Positions 43,622-53,068 of a stretch of 64,000 nt of DNA are shown here, one piece after another (position 1 is the first letter of the stretch; each line of letters starts with the position of its first letter). The stretch is from positions 930,001-994,000 of the forward strand of contig NZ_CP014754.1 in NCBI RefSeq assembly GCF_001447155.2, read 5' to 3'. The stretch comes from Marinobacter sp. LQ44. Lineage in GTDB: Bacteria; Pseudomonadota; Gammaproteobacteria; Pseudomonadales; Oleiphilaceae. The position numbers were made by a program, and so were the translations under genes. Under the pieces are notes generated by a model. The model was given only the letters and a program-made list of their open reading frames with translations, ran no database searches and had not been told where the DNA came from.

Positions 43622-46102
43622 TCATAGCGGGGCGTTTTCGATGCGTTCCCACATGCGCAAGTAGGCTTCGGCCGAGGTGAAGAGTTGGTTGACGGCGTCG
43701 TCGATCAGCTCTTGCGGGCGGTCGGAGTGGAGCATCATGTCGGCGATCTGGTCCGGGTAGAGGCCGTAGTGGGCCACGCCGCGGCCGTCGTAGAGGCCGA
43801 ATTCACGGTCGCCGGTTTTCTGTTTGTGGAAGATCACGCGGCCATCCACGGAGGTGAACGGGTACAGCCTGGCCTCGTCTTCAGCGCTGCCGGGGTTATT
43901 GGCGAGCTGGGCGATGCCGTTAACGTCGGAGGCGAAGCCGGCGCCGCCGAAGGGCCCGACCTTCTGGTCATCCGGGCGGGGGCGGTTGCCATCCCGTACC
44001 AGCTTGTCTACCCAGTTTTCGCGCACGCCACCGAAGGAGGCGGTGATGCCACCCTGGGCGGCGATGCGGTCGCGCAGGGCTTCGGTGCCGCCCCAGCCGC
44101 CGTGGCTGTTGATGACGGGGTATCCCAGTTTCTGAGTGATGTCGAGGATACGGGCAGCGGCTTTTCGGCTGATATGGTCCGTTTCGATCATCATCTTGCG
44201 GCGCACCAGTTCCTGGATCAGGAAGTCGCCCAGATCGGTCAGCCCGCGGCGGTTGCACAGGTGCCCGGTGCCCTGGCGTGGGTCCAGGGCTTTGAGCTCT
44301 TCCGGTGTTTCCGGGAAACGGTCGCCCAGGTAGTCGATTTGGAACAGGAGCTGATCCAGGATGCCAAAGGCCTGCATGTCGGCATTCTGATCGGTTTCGT
44401 CACCGACGTATTCGGTACCTTCCGGGCACTCTTCAAACTCTATGGGGTGGCCGGTTTCCAGCAAGTTGCCTCCATAGAGTACGGCGCCAATACCAATCCC
44501 GGAGGAAAGGTCTGGCAGATGGCCACCGAAGGCGTTGTCGAATTTGTGCACGGGGAACATGTTGCGAACCCCCAGTTGGTGGAGCTGGTCCAGCCGCTCG
44601 ACGATGTCTTGCGCGGAGCATTCGGGCACGCCCATAAACTCGCCGCAACGCATGACTTTCGACATTTCGATGCCCAGCACCACGGCCATCTTGCCCTCGC
44701 CAATTACTTCCCTGGCCTGGGCCGGGCTGGTGACGATCTGGAACCAACCTTCACCGGGGCCACCGTGCTGCGCGTCTATGTAGTTCTGCATTTCATACAT
44801 GCGCTGGATTTGCAGCAAGATGGCTTCCATGGGGTCGCAGTCGTTCTGTTTCTGGGGGTTAATCCCGCAGAGCACTTCGTTGTGCACCAGGTGATTCACC
44901 AGGATTTTCATGCCGGAATAATGGGCACGCTCCAGCCAGCGGTAGTAACTCTGGTGGTGTTGCAGGGAGTTGTAACGGGGCCAGTCGTTGAAGGTGGGCC
45001 ATCCCTGGGTGTCGTGTGGGCCGCTGCCACTGGTGACCAACTCCACAAAGCCGGTGGTGCCCCAGGGGCCATGGGCCACTTCGCAGTTCTCGAGGGCATG
45101 GGTAACGCCAAACTTGTGGAACGGCGCGCCGTAGTTCACCCGGCCGCCGATGAATTCATAGGCCGATATGTGGGAGTGAGTGTCCACGTACCCGAAGATA
45201 TCGTCGTTATCGATGCCTTTGATGTTTTTGAAGCGATCGACCTCTTTCAGATACACCGCCGGGCCACGATCGTCCGCCACTTCCAGGCTGAGGTCTGCTT
45301 CCGGGTAATCAGCACAACCCTGGGCTGGCTCAAACGTGAAGGCATTGCTGGTATCACGCAACGACGGTGAAGCCAGGGTTAAACCATCTTCCGAGGCGCC
45401 CAGCATCAGGCCCGTGATGGCGGAGGTGAGCGTATACTCACTGTCTTGCAGCTTGTTGACTTTCCACACCGCCAGATCGTTCGGGCTATCGACCGTTGCC
45501 AGTGCCGGGCGTACGTCTGTATTGGCCAACTGGTCGCCGGCGAATTCCAGGCTTTCACCCAGTTCCCGCTGCAATCCGCCCAAGGGTGCGATCGGATCCA
45601 GCAGCAGGTTGGTGGTATCTCCCAGCCCCGCTACCAGGTAGCTCAGCTCACCGATAAACATACCGGTGGTATCCAGAAATTCGCCACCGGGATCACTGAT
45701 GCCCAGCAGTTCAAACTGCCCCGCCTGGCCGGTTTCGCGCTGGTAATCAGACATCAATAGATAGGCACCGAGTTCCGTCGGCCGCAGATAGAAACGGGCA
45801 GCCTGGCTGGCGTTATTGGTTACGCCGTAGGTCTCGCCGGAGCTTTCCGAGATAAACCGGCCATCTGCCTGCAGGCTGTAACAGCCGTTGGCGAAGGCAA
45901 AGCGGGTATTTTCGTAGGCGTAAGGTTTGCTTGTCTTGCCCGGAGGCGACGGCGGGACGGGGTTACCGGGGCTTGGACGTTGTTCGCTGTTTTGCGCGAT
46001 GTCTGAAGAAGACTCCTCACCGCCACCACAGGCGGACAACAGAAGTATGGAACTTGCACAAACCGCCGAAACCAGCAGGCGCTGGCGCGCTGAAATGGCC
46101 AC
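43622..46102 (-). CDS. M19-type (renal dipeptidase-like) amidohydrolase lipoprotein
   Basis: 826 aa, GTG start with AAAGGAG upstream. Lipobox LLSAC (Cys25). An N-terminal ~300-residue region of unknown fold precedes an amidohydrolase/M19-like barrel: DTHSHISAYEF (first metal ligands), IETDHISRKAA and VINSHGGWGG. These resemble, but differ from, the DGHND, DLSH and SHS motifs of classical membrane dipeptidases, so the exact metal ligands and substrate are unclear. It is the last gene of a minus-strand series with DUF1329, DUF1302 and a VolA-type lipase. Confidence 0.7.
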   Translation of the reverse strand: MAISARQRLLVSAVCASSILLLSACGGGEESSSDIAQNSEQRPSPGNPVPPSPPGKTSKPYAYENTRFAFANGCYSLQADGRFISESSGETYGVTNNASQAARFYLRPTELGAYLLMSDYQRETGQAGQFELLGISDPGGEFLDTTGMFIGELSYLVAGLGDTTNLLLDPIAPLGGLQRELGESLEFAGDQLANTDVRPALATVDSPNDLAVWKVNKLQDSEYTLTSAITGLMLGASEDGLTLASPSLRDTSNAFTFEPAQGCADYPEADLSLEVADDRGPAVYLKEVDRFKNIKGIDNDDIFGYVDTHSHISAYEFIGGRVNYGAPFHKFGVTHALENCEVAHGPWGTTGFVELVTSGSGPHDTQGWPTFNDWPRYNSLQHHQSYYRWLERAHYSGMKILVNHLVHNEVLCGINPQKQNDCDPMEAILLQIQRMYEMQNYIDAQHGGPGEGWFQIVTSPAQAREVIGEGKMAVVLGIEMSKVMRCGEFMGVPECSAQDIVERLDQLHQLGVRNMFPVHKFDNAFGGHLPDLSSGIGIGAVLYGGNLLETGHPIEFEECPEGTEYVGDETDQNADMQAFGILDQLLFQIDYLGDRFPETPEELKALDPRQGTGHLCNRRGLTDLGDFLIQELVRRKMMIETDHISRKAAARILDITQKLGYPVINSHGGWGGTEALRDRIAAQGGITASFGGVRENWVDKLVRDGNRPRPDDQKVGPFGGAGFASDVNGIAQLANNPGSAEDEARLYPFTSVDGRVIFHKQKTGDREFGLYDGRGVAHYGLYPDQIADMMLHSDRPQELIDDAVNQLFTSAEAYLRMWERIENAPL

Positions 46103-46265
46103 GTTACGTCTCCTTTATAGGCTTGAAGCCCTTTTTGTTTTAGTATCGCACTGCATAATTTATGCTTAATTATTGACCAAAAACAACAAGGAGTCACGTA
46201 TTGGAAAGAGGCATTCCGGGCCAATCTTTCAGGCTCAGGACAGGCTGGCAAACAGAAGGGAAAGA

Positions 46266-46287
46266 GCCCGCCCCGGCTGGGGCGGGC
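46266..46287 (-). terminator. GC-rich hairpin after the DUF1329 gene
   Basis: A 9-bp perfect stem GCCCGCCCC / GGGGCGGGC with a GGCT loop, followed on the minus strand by TCTTTCCCTT. It probably ends the DUF1302-DUF1329 transcript. The T tract is weak. Confidence 0.5.
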
Positions 46288-46311
46288 GGAGGTTATCGCA
46301 AGGCGAGGCTT

Positions 46312-47676
46312 TTAACGAACTCCCGCCCGGCGCAGGGCAGCGGGGGTGTAGTCATTGGAGCGAGCGGTAACGCCATAGGTGTAAGGATCGCTCTCTTCGT
46401 TGGTCAAACCCATCACCAGGTAGCGACCAGACATCAGATCGTAGAGGGTTTCGGCAGCGTAGGCCGGTACGTTGATGTCGTAACCCTGGACGTGGTGGGA
46501 CTCGGCAACGCGCCACAGGTCGCCACGGCCGTCATAGTGATCGACCACGGCAATCTGCCAGGAATCTTCGTCTACATAGAAGTCCCGCTTGGCATAGATG
46601 TGACGCTCTCCCTCTTTCAGGGTGGCGCGCACATGCCATACACGGTGCAGTTCGTAGCGGGTGACCGACGGGTTGATGTGACCCGGCTGGATGATGTCGT
46701 TGTAACTCAGATCACGGGACGCCAGGCGGTAGGAGTTGTACGGGATGTACATTTCCTTCTTGCCCACCAGCTCCCAGTTATAGCGATCCGGCGCACCGTT
46801 GAACAGGTCCAGGTTATCGGAAGTACGCTGGCCGTCAGCTGCGGTGCCCGGGCCGTCATAGGCCACCTGCGGTGCTCGGCGAACCCGGCGCTGGCCCGAG
46901 TTGTAGAGCCAGGCGCGGCGCCCTTCTTTTACCTGATCCAGGGTTTCATGTACCAGCAGTACGTTACCCGCCAGGCGAGTTGGTGCCGTGATCACCTGTT
47001 TGAAGTAGAACAGCACGTTGTCGTCCATGCCCGGTTTGTAGTCGGCCAGTTCGACCCGATCAGTCAGGTGCTCAGTGAATTTCACCGGGCTGAAATCGCC
47101 GTTGGCCTGGGGCGTTACCTGAGCCACGTTACGAATGATGGAACCACCACGGTAACGGGTGATGTGGTTAAAGATCACTTCCTGCCCCTTCTGGGGGATC
47201 GGGAACGGCACACCTCGCTCATAGTTCTGCAGGCCGTTGCCATCCGGTGTCAGGGATACCGTGGTGGCGTTTTCCTTCGCCAGGTCCATCAGTTCCGCTG
47301 GATAGGTGGACGTGCGGCGGGTTTCATACACCGGAATTGAGAAAGTACTGTAGGTTTTGATCATCGCCACCTGGCCGGGGGACAGGTTATCTGCGTATTG
47401 GTCCACGTTGCTCTGATCGATCACGAACTTCACTTCGTCATTCGGGAACGGGTCTGGGTAAATACCCTCCTGAGGCTGATTGACGCCAGGGTCGGTCAAA
47501 CCACCATCCCAGGCCGGGATGGCGCCGCCATTACCGGCCTTTTCAGCGCCAATTGGCGTCAGCTCGTTACCCAGCTTGGCCGCTTCGGATTCAGATACCG
47601 CAGCCATCGCTGAGGATGCTCCGAACAGGGACAGCGCAATGGCGCCGGCAATGAGGTGTCTCTTTTGGGTTTTCAT
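46312..47676 (-). CDS. DUF1329 family protein
   Basis: 454 aa from the ATG at 47676 (AGGAG upstream); the frame stays open nine codons further. Signal peptide MKTQKRHLIAGAIALSLFGA with cleavage near AMA. The core has SESEAAKLGNELTPIGAEKAGN, characteristic of DUF1329, and RRAWLYNSGQRRVRRAPQVAYD. To my knowledge the family belongs to the LolA/LolB-like outer-membrane lipid carrier superfamily, which suggests a periplasmic lipid-handling role. It is paired with DUF1302 (26 bp away from this start). Confidence 0.85.
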   Translation of the reverse strand: MKTQKRHLIAGAIALSLFGASSAMAAVSESEAAKLGNELTPIGAEKAGNGGAIPAWDGGLTDPGVNQPQEGIYPDPFPNDEVKFVIDQSNVDQYADNLSPGQVAMIKTYSTFSIPVYETRRTSTYPAELMDLAKENATTVSLTPDGNGLQNYERGVPFPIPQKGQEVIFNHITRYRGGSIIRNVAQVTPQANGDFSPVKFTEHLTDRVELADYKPGMDDNVLFYFKQVITAPTRLAGNVLLVHETLDQVKEGRRAWLYNSGQRRVRRAPQVAYDGPGTAADGQRTSDNLDLFNGAPDRYNWELVGKKEMYIPYNSYRLASRDLSYNDIIQPGHINPSVTRYELHRVWHVRATLKEGERHIYAKRDFYVDEDSWQIAVVDHYDGRGDLWRVAESHHVQGYDINVPAYAAETLYDLMSGRYLVMGLTNEESDPYTYGVTARSNDYTPAALRRAGVR

Positions 47677-47702
47677 GGTTGATACTCCTGTTATTTTAGC
47701 CA

Positions 47703-49610
47703 TCAGAATGAGTAGGAGATGCTGGCCGCGATGAAGTCGCGGTCCGAGATTTCGTTGTATTTGCCACCAAAGAAGTTGGTGTAGCTGATCGAGCCGGAGT
47801 AGCGGTTCTGGTAGTTGGCATCCACACCGATACTCACCGACTTGTTGCCTTCCTTGAAGTTACCGCCTGGGTCTGGCGCGTAGCCCTTTACGTCGTGCGA
47901 CAGAACCAGCTTCGGCAGCAGGTTGATGCCGGCAAAGGCGTTGGAGTAATCCAGGGCAAACAAGGCCCGGTACCCCCACGAGAAGGACGTGGTGAAGCCG
48001 TCACCACCGCAGTTGGTGGGGTTAATGTTCAGGCGGGTGGTTTCATCGCCCGGGCCCTGGCTACAGAAATCACCGGTGAAGGATTCGCCGTCGAGAGGGA
48101 CAGGGCCTACACCAAAAATACCGGAGCGGCCGTAGCGGGCTTCGCTCTTATCGGGCAGGTCGTGCACGTAGGTGGCACCAATCTCTGCAACAGTGATGAA
48201 ACGCCCTGCTCCAAGCACCCGGTCCACGAAGTGGATGAACGTAGCCTGAGCCTGTGACACATCGTAACGGTCAAATCCATCGACCGGCTTACCCGCGTAG
48301 TTAAAGCCCGGATCGCTGGCCTGAACACGTTGCTCCAGTTTGCTAATCACCTGACCATCCGGACCTCTCTGCTGAACTCCGCCGTAGATCAGCTCGAAGG
48401 TATTCCACTGAATCGGCATGTTCGGCCGGAAGCTGTATTCAGCCCCCAACGAGGTACCGGTCGGCAGTGTGGTGTTGATGCTTACGCCAAACAGGTCGAT
48501 GCCTTTTGGGTAGTCGATGTAGTAGCTCGGGAACCGGGAGAACGGCAAATCTGGATCGTTGATCTGGCCAGCCTCCGGTGACTCTGGGTTATTCACAATA
48601 CCGCTGATGTAAGGCAAACGGCTGTGATAACGAATGTAGTAGAAGCCGAGTTCGGAATCCAGGGCCGGCACGAACCAGCGCACGGCAACACCAAACTGGT
48701 CTCTATCACCTGGCTCAACATCGCCCTCCCTTGGGGATACAAACCCCTCTTCCAAGGCCTGTGCGTCTGGCACCTGACCGGCCAGAAGAACCGGTCCGCA
48801 ACCGTCTGCGGCAACGTCTGCAGAGGAGAAGAAGGTACCGCAATCGTCGATTTTAAAAGGTTCCCACTCCAGTTGCAGATAGGCTTCAATGTTGATGTCG
48901 GGTGTGATGCCAACCGAGGTGTAGATCATGTTCACCGGCAGCAGGACGTCCTTCAGCTCGGCACCCGGGCTGCGGAACGCCGGAACATCAATAGGGTTGG
49001 TGGCATTGATACCGCCGAGAATGAATGTACTTTCACCCCAACTAACAACCTGCCGCCCTACCCTAGCCGAGACCGGCACGTTACCTGCGTACCAGTCCGT
49101 AAAGATGTATGCGTCCAGCAGATCGACGCCGGCGGCATTATCTTTGGCTTCGGGGTTGAGCTCTCGGCGCTGACCCACTGGGTCAACCGCGCGCTTATTA
49201 TCCTTCAGTTCGTAGTCGTAATAGTAGGAGCCACGCACCAGCGCACCGACACGCGTCAGGTAATCGCTGTTTGGACGGTAATCCAGAAACAGCTCGGAAC
49301 GACCGCGGAGGATCTGCGAGTACGGGTCGCCCTTTTTAAAGTTCAGGTTGCCGTCATCGAAGTTGTTGGACGACGCACCGGTATTGCTGAAGGCAAACTC
49401 CGGGCCGAGGTTACCCTGGGAAATCAGGTCAGGGTCCTGGTCTTCCAGACGAATACCAATGCCGGCAGTCAGGGTAGTGCTGAATGTTGCATCTATGCCG
49501 TACAGATTAAAGTCGAAGGCCGATGCTGGCGAGGCCAGCATGGCGGCAATGGCGGCCGCCAGGCCCGAGTTTCTCTTCTTGAACCGACTGCATTGTTTTC
49601 TTGTTGTCAT
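47703..49610 (-). CDS. DUF1302 family outer-membrane protein
   Basis: 635 aa with a long signal peptide (AIAAMLASPASAFDF) and many amphipathic beta strands ending AASISYSF, an outer-membrane C-terminal signature. DUF1302 proteins are predicted barrels found with DUF1329, often near lipid or hydrophobic-compound transport genes. A VolA-type lipase lies 99 bp upstream in the same direction, and an M19-like lipoprotein lies downstream. Confidence 0.85.
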   Translation of the reverse strand: MTTRKQCSRFKKRNSGLAAAIAAMLASPASAFDFNLYGIDATFSTTLTAGIGIRLEDQDPDLISQGNLGPEFAFSNTGASSNNFDDGNLNFKKGDPYSQILRGRSELFLDYRPNSDYLTRVGALVRGSYYYDYELKDNKRAVDPVGQRRELNPEAKDNAAGVDLLDAYIFTDWYAGNVPVSARVGRQVVSWGESTFILGGINATNPIDVPAFRSPGAELKDVLLPVNMIYTSVGITPDINIEAYLQLEWEPFKIDDCGTFFSSADVAADGCGPVLLAGQVPDAQALEEGFVSPREGDVEPGDRDQFGVAVRWFVPALDSELGFYYIRYHSRLPYISGIVNNPESPEAGQINDPDLPFSRFPSYYIDYPKGIDLFGVSINTTLPTGTSLGAEYSFRPNMPIQWNTFELIYGGVQQRGPDGQVISKLEQRVQASDPGFNYAGKPVDGFDRYDVSQAQATFIHFVDRVLGAGRFITVAEIGATYVHDLPDKSEARYGRSGIFGVGPVPLDGESFTGDFCSQGPGDETTRLNINPTNCGGDGFTTSFSWGYRALFALDYSNAFAGINLLPKLVLSHDVKGYAPDPGGNFKEGNKSVSIGVDANYQNRYSGSISYTNFFGGKYNEISDRDFIAASISYSF

Positions 49611-49634
49611 GATACTGCTCCCGTGTCTGGGCTG

Positions 49635-49656
49635 CCCCGGCGCCGATCCGCCGGGG
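49635..49656 (-). terminator. GC-rich hairpin between the lipase and DUF1302 genes
   Basis: CCCCGGC and GCCGGGG arms enclose 8 bases. It lacks a T tract on the minus strand, so it may reduce rather than end transcription from the lipase gene into DUF1302, or stabilise an mRNA end. Confidence 0.35.
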
Positions 49657-49709
49657 CTTTGAATCGTTGTTGATACTGATCGTCTGATCTGTCGTTGCTG
49701 TTCAGGGTC

Positions 49710-52700
49710 TTAGCCGCCGAAGAGACCGCCCAAGCCGCCGTCCAGAAGGCCGCCCCCTTCCTCGCCAACATCTTCGGATTCATCAGGCTCCGCGCCGCCA
49801 TCGGTCTGGCCGTCGCACTCCGGGTCACCCGGCGCGTTGCCGACATCCTGGACAACGCAATCATTGGTCACGTTGACGGTAAAGCTCGCCTCTGCGGTGG
49901 TTTTGGAACGGAACAGAGCCACCAGCTGCGCTGCCATTTCATCGAACACCGCGCTGGAACTGAATGGATCAGCGCCTTTCTGGCCGGCCGAGATCGGGTT
50001 GCCGTGGGAGCCTTCGAGGTAGCGAGTGATGATTGGCCGTGTGCCATCGTCACTCGCGCTGTCAATGCTCACCGCACCCATGAACCGGGCCATGGGGTCA
50101 GTACCAGCCAAAGGCGCTGGCAAGCTGTTAATCTGGAAACCGGCATCAGTGACCAGTTCCAGCGGCCCAAGATCGTAAAGCTCGGCATCTGCAGCATTCG
50201 GAATGGTGCCATCGGATGGACGGTCTGCATCGCCATCAATGCCCACGATTGAGGTGACCAAGGTGGCGCTGTTACCTGAGGATTCAAACAACGGGGCGAA
50301 AGCCGTGGGGTCGGTTGAATCCAGCAACGCCTGGAAGACGTTGAAGTAGATATTCAACTCGGTGCGCCCCTGGGCAAGGAGGCCGTCAGAGGCAGCATCC
50401 AGGCCCGGCAGCAGCACCGGCGCGATGGTATTACGGGAGTTTTCCGCTATCCGGGTGAACTGTCCGCCGGTGTTGAAGAACACTGACGCCAGGATCGGAT
50501 TCAGGTCTGGATTGTCTCTGGCCGCAAGGTTGTTGATGACCGGGTACGGCACGCCACCCATGCCGCTGAGGGAATGGCTGATGAAGTACACACGATCTGT
50601 GTTGATATTCACACCATTCGAGCAGTCACCCGCAGTGGCACAGGCATCAATGGCACTTTCAATGGCGGGTAACAAGGCATTGATATGCAGCAGGTCAAGA
50701 GCGCCCTGGCGCATGTTGTCACGGGTATTGGCGTAGTTGGTGAAATTCAGGAACAGGCTGCCGGACTCCGGATCTGTTACCTGATCTGCCGGCACTGCCT
50801 GCATAGCCTCGTTCGCGGTGAACCCGAAGTGACGTTCGGTGGCATCCGGCGAGGCATTTGGCTGCATGCCAATTTCGACCATACCCGGGGTTTGTTCCGG
50901 GTTGTCTTCATCCCGGGCACTGGTGGCAGCCTCACCAAACACACCGTTCAGCGGCATGTCGATGCCAACGGTCACGAAGCAATCCCCACTGTTGCTCGGC
51001 GCACCACCGCTGTCCGCCAGGCACAGCAAACCCGCTGCGGTTGCCATCGGAAGGATGGCTGAGCGATCCTGAGTGGCCGCGTGCTGGTAGATGATGACCG
51101 GATAACCGGCTGCGGGCCCCGCCCCGAAGGCAGGATCAGGCGTTCCTACAATGATCGGAATTTTGGTATCGGCCTGCTTCTGCGCAAACGGGAAGCGGTA
51201 GCTGACTCGGTTGGATTTAGCCTGGGGGAGCTCAGGGTTGTCAGTAAAATCTGCCGGCAGCCAGGAACCAGTCTGCAACGGTGAACCGTCAGCGCCGTCA
51301 GGGAGCTGCTGGTAGTACGGCAAGGTGATTTCACCTTCGTAAACCTGCAGGTTCACGTTGATTTCGGTAAGGAACAGGTCTGCAGCCGTTTGCTCAAGGG
51401 CCGGATTGACCTCACCACCGTCTTTTTGGCTGAAGAAACGAACCGGGGAGGGTTCTTCCGCTCCGGGGGCCCTGGGGATGGGAGTGATAGCGGCAATCTG
51501 TTCTGCCAATTCCGCAGCTCTTTGGGAGAAGTCCACCACTTCTTCAACGGCTTGGGTTGCGGCCGCCTGCAGAGTAAAGGCCAGTTGCCGGTCAGCAGCT
51601 TCATCGGCGACCAGATCGGTGTATCGGAGTTGGATGCCATTTTCATTGGCAATGGTCAGGATCTCCGCCAGCTCCTCGTCGTACAAACGGAAACTGGTAT
51701 CCGTCAGCAAGCTGAACATACGTTGATTGATCTGCTGATGCTGTTCATCCGCGCCCGCAAGCTCCTGACCGGAGAAATTAAAGCCGCCCGCGAAGACCTG
51801 GCTGAGAACGGATTTCTTGCGCTCGGTCATCAAGTTCTGCCTCAACCACGCTGCCGGTGCTGCATTGGCCAGAAGCACATCTTCAACAGCGGTTGTGGTG
51901 AAGCTGATCGCAAAGGTCACATCACTGAAGGTGGAAGCTTCTGCGCCGCCACCTCCGAGCTCACGCTTGAAATTAAAGAAATCGCTACCCCATGCCCTGG
52001 CGGGCAACATGGAATCCCGGAATGGCTGAAGGGCCGGGTTGCTAAGAACAAATTCCGGATTGGATGCGGTCTCGAAGCGACTTTCTCTCACCAGCGGGTC
52101 GCCGTCCTTGTCCACAATCTTGTTGCCCAGAACCACCGCATACTTGGTTTTCGGCTTCAGTGGCTTGATGGGCAGCAGGCGAATGGCGTTATTCTGGGAT
52201 CCGCCAGCAGCGCCGGCCGGGCCGTTCGCATCCACGGTAATGATTTCAACGCGGAAGCGCTCTTCCAGCAGGCTTTGGTAGATCTCATCTGCCGCCTCTG
52301 TGTTGCCCTCCGCTTCCAGACGTTTGGCCAGGCGATAGCGATCGGCGGCAACAATGCCGCCCACTTCGCGGGACTGCTGGAACACACTGTCGCCAGACGG
52401 GAATTCGATTTCCAGGACGTAGATGTTCTGATTCGGGTTAGGCACCACTTCGCCATCGATCTCGACGAAGTTTCGGGCGTCCAATATCTGGTTAGGGTCC
52501 AGGCTGTCGCTGATCTTGATATCGAACGGTGCGAGGATGGAGTTGCCGTCCACAAAACCCAAACCGGTGGTAACCGGGTTGGCAGGATCGCTGCCGTTGA
52601 GCATGGTTCCGTCCAGCTCGGGGTTCAGGAAGAACAGCGGATCGCTGGGTAGCGGGAACGCCGTCTCCAGTGGCCTGAAAATGGGCCGGGTACCGTCAGC

Positions 52701-52835
52701 AATGCTGTTCGGGTTGCTGATGTTATACGTCGGGTTAGCGTTTGTGTTGGTTTTGCCTCCGCTTTCCAGACACCCGGTGAGTGCAGTGCTGGCGGCGAGG
52801 GCGGTGATGAGTGCTCTGTGTTTAAATCTAGCCAT
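49710..52835 (-). CDS. VolA/Pla-1-type surface lipoprotein (phospho)lipase
   Basis: 1041 aa from the ATG at 52835, whose spacing to AGGAG is better than that of the ATG at 52844. Lipobox LTGC (Cys22). The N-terminal region (DPLFFLNPELDGTMLNG, NPDIPLTGL-type segments) resembles the bacterial virulence-factor lipase N-terminal domain. The nucleophile elbow is FISHSLSGMGG near residue 750, where the first Gly of GxSxG is replaced by Ser. VolA proteins release fatty acids from exogenous phospholipids. The C terminus is Gly/Asp-rich. Confidence 0.8.
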   Translation of the reverse strand: MARFKHRALITALAASTALTGCLESGGKTNTNANPTYNISNPNSIADGTRPIFRPLETAFPLPSDPLFFLNPELDGTMLNGSDPANPVTTGLGFVDGNSILAPFDIKISDSLDPNQILDARNFVEIDGEVVPNPNQNIYVLEIEFPSGDSVFQQSREVGGIVAADRYRLAKRLEAEGNTEAADEIYQSLLEERFRVEIITVDANGPAGAAGGSQNNAIRLLPIKPLKPKTKYAVVLGNKIVDKDGDPLVRESRFETASNPEFVLSNPALQPFRDSMLPARAWGSDFFNFKRELGGGGAEASTFSDVTFAISFTTTAVEDVLLANAAPAAWLRQNLMTERKKSVLSQVFAGGFNFSGQELAGADEQHQQINQRMFSLLTDTSFRLYDEELAEILTIANENGIQLRYTDLVADEAADRQLAFTLQAAATQAVEEVVDFSQRAAELAEQIAAITPIPRAPGAEEPSPVRFFSQKDGGEVNPALEQTAADLFLTEINVNLQVYEGEITLPYYQQLPDGADGSPLQTGSWLPADFTDNPELPQAKSNRVSYRFPFAQKQADTKIPIIVGTPDPAFGAGPAAGYPVIIYQHAATQDRSAILPMATAAGLLCLADSGGAPSNSGDCFVTVGIDMPLNGVFGEAATSARDEDNPEQTPGMVEIGMQPNASPDATERHFGFTANEAMQAVPADQVTDPESGSLFLNFTNYANTRDNMRQGALDLLHINALLPAIESAIDACATAGDCSNGVNINTDRVYFISHSLSGMGGVPYPVINNLAARDNPDLNPILASVFFNTGGQFTRIAENSRNTIAPVLLPGLDAASDGLLAQGRTELNIYFNVFQALLDSTDPTAFAPLFESSGNSATLVTSIVGIDGDADRPSDGTIPNAADAELYDLGPLELVTDAGFQINSLPAPLAGTDPMARFMGAVSIDSASDDGTRPIITRYLEGSHGNPISAGQKGADPFSSSAVFDEMAAQLVALFRSKTTAEASFTVNVTNDCVVQDVGNAPGDPECDGQTDGGAEPDESEDVGEEGGGLLDGGLGGLFGG

Positions 52836-52906
52836 TGTGACCATCTCTCCTGCTTATTTTTGTCTTTATGGCAAGACAGACTCCTTTCTACCAAGCCTTT
52901 ACAGAA

Positions 52907-52935
52907 AAAGTCTATCGCATAATATAACTCATTCC
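52907..52935 (-). promoter_or_regulatory. Candidate promoter of the VolA-type lipase with a shared operator-like spacer
   Basis: On the minus strand TTGGAA (52930-52935) and TAGACT (52907-52912) are 17 bases apart, and the spacer TGAGTTATATTATGCGA is the inverted form of the spacer motif upstream of the OmpA-family gene. A related string, CCTATAATACAATTTATGC, lies at 52981-52999. The rest of 52845-53068 shows nothing else. Confidence 0.45.
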
Positions 52936-53068
52936 AACCTTTTTGATGCAAATATGAGCCGTTCATAGCGACACATCTACCCTATAATACAATTTATGCT
53001 TTATTTTCAGACGATTAAGAAGAAAGAGTGAACAGATATTCAATTCTTAGCGGATGCAGATTGCCTGG

